Source: SGZJ01 sp949372955 (GTDB lineage: Bacteria; Bacteroidota; Bacteroidia; Flavobacteriales; Flavobacteriaceae). From it: a stretch of DNA of 42,695 nt. The stretch covers positions 1-42,695 of the forward strand of contig CASIAX010000013.1 in the NCBI GenBank assembly GCA_949372955.1, given 5' to 3'. The notes beneath the pieces are model-generated. The model ran no database searches, was not told where the DNA came from, and saw only the letters and a list, made by a program, of their open reading frames with translations. This document shows positions 36,766 to 42,695 of this stretch, piece after piece. Every line of letters starts with the position of its first letter. The first letter of the stretch is position 1. Both the position numbers and the translations under genes were made by a program.

Positions 36766-38289
36766 ATGAAAGCTTATATTTTTTGTGTGTTATTATTCTC
36801 AACTTATTTTTTATCTGCTCAAAATGGCAACTCCTGTGAAGAATCAATTGAAATTATTGCTGGAGATTATTATGTCGATAATATAAGCGGGGATACATAT
36901 AGTCTTGACTGCACTGAGCTTGATTATAATAACTCTAATTTAGAATGGTTTTCTTATGTATCTGATCAAAACATATTTGTAACAGTAACTTCTGATTTGG
37001 AATCCAATCAAAATGATGATACAAGGCTTCATGTGTATGAAGGACCCTGTGATAATTTAGTTTGTGTAGCAGGAAATGATGATATTCATAATTTAAATAA
37101 CGGCTTTTTGTCTACGGCTACTTTTCAGGCTACTGCTGGAGTTACTTACTACATTGCATGGGATAGTTTTTGGTCTAATTCAAGTTTTGATTTTCAGCTT
37201 ATTGAATCTAATACTCCACCAGAATCAACTTATAATAGCTTTTCACATCACGGAATTGATAGAGATTACATCTATTATGAACCTGAAGGTTTAGAAGAGA
37301 ACTCCCCATTAGTTTTTGTTATGCATGGCTATAGCGGTGACGCTGAAAACATTCGTAATTATTCTAACATGAACGATATAGCTGATGAGTATGGATTTGC
37401 TGTTTGCTATCCCAGAGGAACTTTAGATGATTCAGGAAATAGGTTCTGGAATGTTGGATATGATTTTCACCCCAACGAAACTATTGATGATGTAGATTTT
37501 TTAAAAGAACTTGCATCTTTTTTACAGACTTCAAATAACTTAAGCGTAGATAAAATATTTGCAACAGGCATGTCTAATGGTGGAGATATGTGTTACATGT
37601 TAGCGTGCGAAGCCACAGACACTTTTAGTGCTGTTGCTGCAGTTGCAGGATTGATGTTACAAAACATATTAAACACTTGTAACCCCAGTAACTTAATATC
37701 ACTTTTTGAAATACATGGAACAGATGATAATGTAACTTTTTATGATGGTGATCCAATATCTTCAGGTGGCTGGGGAGTATATCCAAGTATTCCTGCCACA
37801 ATAAATTATTGGGCTGAGTTGAATAATTGTACTGAATTTTCTACTGAAGATCTGCCCAACACTAATACTACTGATGGTAGTCATGTTGTTAGTGAGAAAA
37901 ACTTTGGAGCAGAAAACAATAATGAAGTGTGGCTTTATAAGGTTTATGGCGGAGGTCATGATTGGCCTGGATCTCAAGGATCTAACATGGATATTGATGC
38001 TTCTCTAGAGGCGTGGTTATTCTTTGATCATGTTATGAACAATAATTTAGGGGTTAATTATAATGAGGATATTAATTACTTTATGTATCCTAATCCTGCA
38101 AAAGATTCCTTCAGTATATCATCTTCAGCTGAAACTATATCTTTCGCTATTTATAACATCCTAGGGGATAAAGTTTTAGAAGGGGACAATAAAATTAATA
38201 TTGACATAACTAGTCTTAGTAGTGGGGTTTACTTTGTGAATATTGCAAACAATAATTCAAAATCTGTTAAAAAACTAATAGTCAAGTAA
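36766..38289 (+). CDS. T9SS-secreted PHB-depolymerase/feruloyl-esterase-like hydrolase
   Basis: 507 residues. Signal peptide (ends LSAQ), an N-terminal ~125-residue beta domain starting NGNSCEESIEI (pre-peptidase-like). The CE1/PHB-depolymerase (LpqC) alpha/beta-hydrolase follows with LVFVMHGYSGDAENI, FATGMSNGGDMCYML (nucleophile Ser), FEIHGTDDNVTFYDGD (Asp), YGGGHDWPGS (His), and it ends with a type A sorting domain (FMYPNPAKDSFSI). Secreted esterase acting on polyesters or feruloylated polysaccharide; the substrate is not resolvable from sequence. Confidence 0.88.
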   Translation: MKAYIFCVLLFSTYFLSAQNGNSCEESIEIIAGDYYVDNISGDTYSLDCTELDYNNSNLEWFSYVSDQNIFVTVTSDLESNQNDDTRLHVYEGPCDNLVCVAGNDDIHNLNNGFLSTATFQATAGVTYYIAWDSFWSNSSFDFQLIESNTPPESTYNSFSHHGIDRDYIYYEPEGLEENSPLVFVMHGYSGDAENIRNYSNMNDIADEYGFAVCYPRGTLDDSGNRFWNVGYDFHPNETIDDVDFLKELASFLQTSNNLSVDKIFATGMSNGGDMCYMLACEATDTFSAVAAVAGLMLQNILNTCNPSNLISLFEIHGTDDNVTFYDGDPISSGGWGVYPSIPATINYWAELNNCTEFSTEDLPNTNTTDGSHVVSEKNFGAENNNEVWLYKVYGGGHDWPGSQGSNMDIDASLEAWLFFDHVMNNNLGVNYNEDINYFMYPNPAKDSFSISSSAETISFAIYNILGDKVLEGDNKINIDITSLSSGVYFVNIANNNSKSVKKLIVK

Positions 38290-38290
38290 A

Positions 38291-38908
38291 CTATTTTAGT
38301 TTTTTAAATCTACAAAAATTAAAGTTTTGTATTGTATCAAACGGAGTAGCGTGATCGGTATTTAAATGTTCTACTAACTCAAAACTTTCTGAAAAAAGCA
38401 GTTTTAAATCGTCTACTGAATATCTGCTTATCTCTAAACCGCTACATTTAAGTGGCCCATTTTCTGAAAAGGTTCCAATAATTAATGTACCTCCTTTTCT
38501 TATTTGATTTTCTGAAATTTCTATATAGTTTCTTATTTCTTTTTCAGTTGTTAAGAAATGAAAGACAGCCCTGTCGTGCCAAAGATCAAATTTCTTATCA
38601 GTATAAAAATCAAGTATATTACTATTAAATAAATCACCTCTATTTGTATATTTACTTGTTCTTTTTTTAACTTCCTTTAGTGCATTATTTGAAATATCTA
38701 AGACGCTTACGTTAGAAAATTTATTTTTCAATAGGTTATCAATTAGAAAACTTTTTCCACATCCAATATCAATTATTTCTACATCTTTTTTAATGCTTGA
38801 ACTCTCAATCAAAGAAAGTGAAGTTGATGGATTTTCTTGGAACCAACTAACTCCATTTATCTCTTTCGTTTCATAAATGTTTTCCCAATGTTTTTTACTC
38901 TCTCTCAT
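38291..38908 (-). CDS. class I SAM-dependent methyltransferase
   Basis: 205 residues. HWENIYETKEINGVSWFQEN at the N-terminus, motif I VEIIDIGCGKSFLIDNLL, motif II VSVLDISNNALKEVKKR, FDLWHDRAVFHFLT (motif typical of thiopurine/thiol-type methyltransferase relatives) and GGTLIIGTFSENGPLKCSGLEISRY. Possibly detoxifying methylation of a small thiol, selenium or tellurium compound, but this is family-level inference. Ends two bases from the convergent esterase stop. Confidence 0.85.
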   Translation of the reverse strand: MRESKKHWENIYETKEINGVSWFQENPSTSLSLIESSSIKKDVEIIDIGCGKSFLIDNLLKNKFSNVSVLDISNNALKEVKKRTSKYTNRGDLFNSNILDFYTDKKFDLWHDRAVFHFLTTEKEIRNYIEISENQIRKGGTLIIGTFSENGPLKCSGLEISRYSVDDLKLLFSESFELVEHLNTDHATPFDTIQNFNFCRFKKLK

Positions 38909-38984
38909 AGGATTACTCTTAAATTTGTATAAAAGTACATAAGATTATTAGTACTTTTACAGGCGTTTAATAATATCTTTCTTC

Positions 38985-39056
38985 AGCCCCGTAGTTTAAT
39001 GGATAAAATAGAAGTTTCCTAAACTTTAGATAAAGGTTCGATTCCTTTCGGGGCTA
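38985..39056 (+). tRNA. tRNA-Arg (anticodon CCT)
   Basis: Acceptor AGCCCCG / CGGGGCT, D-arm GTTTAATGGATAAAAT, anticodon stem GAAGT / ACTTT with loop TTCCTAA (anticodon CCT), T-arm AAAGG-TTCGATT-CCTTT, discriminator A. CCA is not encoded. A small stem with T-rich tail follows at about 39072. Confidence 0.93.
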
Positions 39057-39143
39057 CAATTTTCAAGAAAAGTTAGCTTTAGCTAATTTATTTTACCAAT
39101 TCAGCTTTGCTATGAATAATTTTTAGTTTTCCTATAAAAAAAA

Positions 39144-39893
39144 TTAATACTTTACCATCAAACTTTCTTCTTCTATCCAAGACCCTACTGGCTTAGATTG
39201 TATTTCTTTCCAGTCTGAATCTTTATTTCTTTTTTTCATTCTAGTTTCTAACCCATTAAAATATGCAGCTCTAGATTCTCCTAGTACAACCATCATGAAA
39301 TCTCCATTATCAGTCCCACCAAATACAGGCTCTAACATTAAATAAATATATTGATTATCAAGTTTTTTATCATTTTCAATCGACACTTTTTGATTTTCTA
39401 TAAAAGCAGCTCTATTTCCCCAACCGTGATTCATTGTCACATGTCTTCTGTAAGGGTTTTTAGGTAGCTCAACAGAAAGGTCCATTCCCTCAGGGACGTA
39501 ACTCAAATCTGCTCTAGTATTATAAACATGAGCCATTACAAATTCAGTTCCAGTGCCCTCAAATGCATCCTCTCCATTCATTTCTCTAAAACTTTTCATA
39601 GCCAGCTCTCTCCATTCTCCTTCTCCTTTTCCTGAATTATCATACTTTTCATAAGAGGTTAAATTCGCAAATGATTGACAAAAATAAATCGTATTACCAT
39701 CCATTTCTGTTAGTAAAAAAGTCTTAGGAGCGTTATCCATTTTAGAAATAACATTCTTCCAGTCATTCATTAGTTTTTCTGTTTTTACTTGATCTTTTGT
39801 TTCCCATTCATTTACAACTATAATCCCATCAAATTGAGCTTGAATTGAAATACAGAACATAAACACCATAATTTTTAAAATTGCATTTTTCAT
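39144..39893 (-). CDS. secreted hypothetical protein with two ferredoxin-like halves
   Basis: 249 residues. Signal peptide (MKNAILKIMVFMFCISIQAQ). The body has two similar ~110-residue parts: IIVVNEWETKDQ...WKNVISKM...KTFLLTEMDGNTIYF, and RHVTMNHGWGNRAAFIEN...YIYLMLEPVFGG...MMVVLGESRAAYF. This suggests a tandem dimeric alpha-beta-barrel arrangement. No named family recognised. Periplasmic. Around 224 bases of non-coding DNA separate it from the Rieske gene; I see nothing definite there. Confidence 0.65.
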   Translation of the reverse strand: MKNAILKIMVFMFCISIQAQFDGIIVVNEWETKDQVKTEKLMNDWKNVISKMDNAPKTFLLTEMDGNTIYFCQSFANLTSYEKYDNSGKGEGEWRELAMKSFREMNGEDAFEGTGTEFVMAHVYNTRADLSYVPEGMDLSVELPKNPYRRHVTMNHGWGNRAAFIENQKVSIENDKKLDNQYIYLMLEPVFGGTDNGDFMMVVLGESRAAYFNGLETRMKKRNKDSDWKEIQSKPVGSWIEEESLMVKY

Positions 39894-40117
39894 ATTTTTT
39901 ATTTTTTTATATAACTTAAAAATAATTTTATTTTTATCTCAATACTTTAGATTTTAGGAGATTAATTTTAAAAAAAAAGGATAAGGCTTAAATTAAAAGG
40001 GGCACAGTGCTGTTTGGGTATTTAACCAATCATGATAACTTGAAACAAAATTCCTGCCAGCTTAGCTGTACTCTGTCCTTGATATGTGTTTTCAAACAAT
40101 CGTAACCTACCCCAATT

Positions 40118-40573
40118 TTATGTAGTAACAATTAAGGAGGACCCTTCAATTAATGAAGTATAACAACTTAGTGCTCCAGATCCTCCGGAACAATCGCTAG
40201 TAGAATAAGAGATTCCGTGGTTATTACATCTAAAGCTATTTCCATTTAATTCCCATAGATTTCTAGACCCTTGGTGTGGACAAGAATTACTGTAAGCTTG
40301 AATAGTATCATTTGCTGTTCTTAAAAAAAGCATTTGTAAACCCAAAGAATACCCATTCATCCAGCCGCCAATATTCTCTAAAGAGCTAAAATTTGGGTTG
40401 TTTAGATCTATTGTATAAACATTTTCTAGCTGAAAAAACCCAAGTTCATTATCTACTGCAGGAATGTTTATTTCGGCCTCATCGGTAGAACATGCTTCCA
40501 AAAAAGACAGTCCAAAAAATGCAAATGCTACTGTTGGGCAAACTTCTTTTAAAAATTTTCTTCTTGATTTCAT
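40118..40573 (-). CDS. Rieske [2Fe-2S] protein, Tat-exported
   Basis: 151 residues. Twin-arginine signal SRRKFLK followed by a hydrophobic stretch and a possible lipobox (LEACS, Cys28). Rieske cluster ligands CPHQG (Cys98, His100) and CNNHG (Cys116, His119), 15 residues between the boxes. Further Cys at 128 and 137. Exported folded with its cluster; probable electron carrier in the periplasm. Last gene of the YceI/OB/DUF5777/Rieske operon, 11 bases after DUF5777. Confidence 0.88.
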   Translation of the reverse strand: MKSRRKFLKEVCPTVAFAFFGLSFLEACSTDEAEINIPAVDNELGFFQLENVYTIDLNNPNFSSLENIGGWMNGYSLGLQMLFLRTANDTIQAYSNSCPHQGSRNLWELNGNSFRCNNHGISYSTSDCSGGSGALSCYTSLIEGSSLIVTT

Positions 40574-40584
40574 TCTATAGTTTT

Positions 40585-41439
40585 TTAAAATACTCTTAAA
40601 ATATTAAATCCAAAAAAAATATCCCCTTTTTGCCAATCTCCCTCTGCAGAAGTTAGTACTCCGGCCTCATCAGAGGCTTGGGTATTTGAAAATAGTAACT
40701 GAAAAACATGTCCACCAGTTTCCATATCAATACCTAAACTTAAAACGTTTTTTTCAGTAGAATTACTTAGTCTATTTAAGTGATGAGAATAATCAATATT
40801 AAAGGAGCTTCTTTTCGATATTTTTATTCTACCACCAGAATTTAAAATATAATTATAATCTGTTTTTGATTGAGTTGTCAAAAAATTATGTTTTACTAGT
40901 GAAGGGGCAACCTGTAAAGAAAACCTCTCACTAAAACGTCTAGAAATCAGTAACTGGGAAATATAAACGTACCTTTCTTTAAAATCTAGATTTGGATAGA
41001 GTACCTCATCCAGTGAGGTGTCTAGATTAATACTGTTGTATCCAACTATGGAGACAGGGAATTTCTCAGTTTGTCTTTTTATTCCGTATTTAACGTGCAA
41101 GTTGTAAGTTTGTTTGAAAGACTCCCTACTAAAACCCACTTGTACATTATTTAAAAGACCATATAATATTTCTATTTTGGTGTTTGCATAATCCAGTCCA
41201 AATAAAGAATTAAGTCCTCCTTTTATCGACCCAAACCTGTGAGCTACATAAAGATATAAATCTTCTTTTTCTGCTAACTTTGTAGATTGATTATTAACAA
41301 TTTTCATTGCTTTGAAAGCTGGTAACTCAAAAGTATTCTTATAACTTGTTTCTTTGCTTATTTCGTCCAATAAATCATTTTGACAAAAAATAAAAGAGCT
41401 AAAAAAGAAAACAACAATAAAATAATTTAATTTATTCAT
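40585..41439 (-). CDS. DUF5777 family beta-barrel protein
   Basis: 284 residues. Signal peptide (ends FIFCQ), then FELPAFKAMKIVNNQSTKLA, YVAHRFGSIKGG, the typical LFGLDYANTKIEILYGL and alternating strands, ending GDIFFGFNILRVF with a terminal Phe. DUF5777 barrels commonly lie between YceI-like and Rieske genes in Bacteroidota. Start overlaps the end of the preceding gene by eight bases, so coupled translation. Confidence 0.88.
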   Translation of the reverse strand: MNKLNYFIVVFFFSSFIFCQNDLLDEISKETSYKNTFELPAFKAMKIVNNQSTKLAEKEDLYLYVAHRFGSIKGGLNSLFGLDYANTKIEILYGLLNNVQVGFSRESFKQTYNLHVKYGIKRQTEKFPVSIVGYNSINLDTSLDEVLYPNLDFKERYVYISQLLISRRFSERFSLQVAPSLVKHNFLTTQSKTDYNYILNSGGRIKISKRSSFNIDYSHHLNRLSNSTEKNVLSLGIDMETGGHVFQLLFSNTQASDEAGVLTSAEGDWQKGDIFFGFNILRVF

Positions 41440-41818
41440 CTTTTAATATTATGCAATTGATTAATTTATACTCTTCAAATAGATCATCATAACCCAGATA
41501 GCCTCCTTTTATAACAATAATATCTCCAACATTTATGTTCTCAAAATTCAAGTTTTCGTTTTCGTTATATTGAATACTTACAACCTTCTCTAGCTGAACA
41601 CCACCCAATCTTACAGAGGTAACTCTAGCTTTTAAAACCACTACTGATCTTTCGTTTAAACTGGCTTTAATAAAACCAGAAACATTACCCTTAAAGGAAA
41701 TACTTTTTTCAGACATAGGCTCTTCATTTTGATAAACATAACTAGTTAAAGCAAATCCACCCACTAACAAGAGACAGACTATTATAAGTGCTAGTTTATA
41801 TTTTTTCAATAAGCTCAT
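41432..41818 (-). CDS. membrane-anchored OB-fold (tRNA_anti-like) protein
   Basis: 128 residues. One N-terminal helix (LALIIVCLLLVGGFALTSYV) and a beta-barrel-like domain FKGNVSGFIKASLNERSVVV, KARVTSVRLGGVQLEKV, VGDIIVIKGGYLGYDDLFEEYK. It fits the tRNA_anti-like OB fold found in this operon type, which does not imply nucleic-acid binding outside the cytoplasm. Overlaps both neighbours. Confidence 0.75.
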   Translation of the reverse strand: MSLLKKYKLALIIVCLLLVGGFALTSYVYQNEEPMSEKSISFKGNVSGFIKASLNERSVVVLKARVTSVRLGGVQLEKVVSIQYNENENLNFENINVGDIIVIKGGYLGYDDLFEEYKLINCIILKDE

Positions 41819-42341
41819 ATTCTACTTTAATATTAATTTTTTTAGATATTTTATTTCTTACAACTTTAGGAATTTTAATATTATAGTCCTCTGTTAGGAC
41901 AATAAAACTTGTCTTTAATGAAATCCCTTGCTCAGTCTTTTGCATTCGGCCGCTTATAGTGACGCTCTTCTCTATACCTCTTATCGCCAGTACACCAACA
42001 ATATCATAATTGTTTTCAGTATTGGTTAAATCTTCATATTTGAAGTCTTGAATATTTCCAACAAAAGTTGCTTTTGGATATTTGCTGGATTCCATGTAAT
42101 TTTCATTAAAATGCTCTTCCATTAACGCAATTTCAAACTTAAAAGCACTAACAAAAAGTAGTATCGCAATATTCCCATTAGAAGAGTCAACAATAGCAGT
42201 AGAAACTTTATTAATAGCTTTGATCTGTTCAAAGGTTTCTTCGCTTCCTATAAATGAAGTTTGCCCAGATCGTGTAGCATATTTTTGGGCACTAATTAAA
42301 GAAACATAAAAAAGGAAAAAAAGTATAACCCTAGCTTTCAT
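41796..42341 (-). CDS. YceI family periplasmic protein
   Basis: About 181 residues from the ATG at 42341, preferred because it gives a standard signal peptide (MKARVILFFLFYVSLISAQ); an in-frame ATG lies 21 bases upstream. YceI-like strands: ALMEEHFNENYMESSKYPKA, TFVGNIQDF, YDIVGVLAIRGIEKSVTISG. Lipocalin-like fold binding polyisoprenoids or other lipids in the periplasm. First gene of the operon; a TATATTTA box lies just upstream on its strand. Confidence 0.88.
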   Translation of the reverse strand: MKARVILFFLFYVSLISAQKYATRSGQTSFIGSEETFEQIKAINKVSTAIVDSSNGNIAILLFVSAFKFEIALMEEHFNENYMESSKYPKATFVGNIQDFKYEDLTNTENNYDIVGVLAIRGIEKSVTISGRMQKTEQGISLKTSFIVLTEDYNIKIPKVVRNKISKKINIKVEYELIEKI

Positions 42342-42395
42342 TAAAGTAAATATATAAAACATTTCAGACTACTTCTATAAAAGTGTTGAATTGCT

Positions 42396-42695
42396 TTATC
42401 TAACTATTAATTTAGATATTTCGCTTTGCCCATTAATAGTTACTTGAATAAAGTAAACTCCTGGACTTACATTGTCAATATTTAAAATTTCTGAATCAAT
42501 AGAAGTATTTAAAACGACTCTACTATTAATATCATATAATTTAATATTTTTTAATCCAATTGTTACTGTTTTTATTGTAATAAAATTACTAGCTACAGGG
42601 TTAGGGAATATCCTAACATTTAAGTTGTTGCTCTCAGATAAAGACATCGTTGAAGAACTAACGGTAACCGTACCATACATATCATCATGAGGTGT
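42396..42695 (-). CDS. C-terminal part of a T9SS-secreted protein (continues past window)
   Basis: The open frame runs off the right edge (in-frame TPHDDMYGTVTV precedes the first Met), so only the end is seen. It shows a type A sorting domain: VRIFPNPVASNFITIKT, NIKLYDINSRVVL, SPGVYFIQVTI, ending SKLIVR. The identity of the body is outside the window. Confidence 0.8.
   Translation of the reverse strand, partial: TPHDDMYGTVTVSSSTMSLSESNNLNVRIFPNPVASNFITIKTVTIGLKNIKLYDINSRVVLNTSIDSEILNIDNVSPGVYFIQVTINGQSEISKLIVR

Overview
The window is low-GC DNA (around 30% by eye) from a member of the Bacteroidota, most likely a marine Flavobacteriaceae. Pointers are several type IX secretion (T9SS) C-terminal sorting domains (YPNP motifs), many short lipoproteins with a Cys after a hydrophobic leader, Bacteroidota -7 promoter boxes (TAnnTTTG), VTC/DUF4956/DUF2490 and DUF5777/Rieske/YceI clusters, and almost no Shine-Dalgarno sites.

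The window has two halves. Positions ~1 to ~22,600 form a cassette array. About 35 mostly short, mostly plus-strand genes are separated by some 31 copies of a 40-80 bp element. Its left arm (ACTAAACCATAGGCATATC) sits on or just behind the stop codon. A hairpin follows (TATCT-loop-AGATA), then a right arm (AGTTTAAGTAAAAACTAAAT, then TGTAAATTGGGGGTATG) that runs straight into the start codon of the next gene. A second type (B) shares the left arm but continues into another hairpin whose stem covaries between copies. Hybrids of A and B exist. The layout resembles an integron cassette array (one gene plus one hairpin site per unit, one orientation dominant, stop codons inside the site, unrelated cargo, decayed units), but the site is not a canonical attC and no integrase lies in the window. 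Cargo is mainly cell-envelope: lipoproteins, beta-barrel, T9SS-secreted, PrcB-like, TonB-C-like, Coq4-like, PAP2-like, fasciclin, DUF6090, SGNH hydrolase, plus methyltransferase, DUF2237, DUF6428 and an HTH membrane regulator. Many tiny membrane-protein genes (32-64 aa) are embedded, including two near-duplicate minus-strand clusters at ~1.05-1.4 kb and ~5.16-5.5 kb.

From ~22.6 kb to the right end the DNA is ordinary chromosome: DUF1295 and DoxX-like membrane proteins, an HslR-type S4 protein, VF530, an NAD(P)-binding protein, an AlkB-type alkane monooxygenase, a VTC-DUF4956-DUF2490 operon, an S9 peptidase, catalase-peroxidase KatG, a T9SS protein, a steroid-reductase-like protein, a secreted PHB-depolymerase-like esterase, a methyltransferase, tRNA-Arg(CCT), and a minus-strand operon YceI / OB-fold protein / DUF5777 beta-barrel / Rieske protein. 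The window ends inside a T9SS-secreted protein gene.

The most interesting object is the array: each boundary element carries stop codons in all three frames, a structured hairpin and what looks like a ready-made promoter and start context, so any inserted reading frame would be both terminated and expressed.
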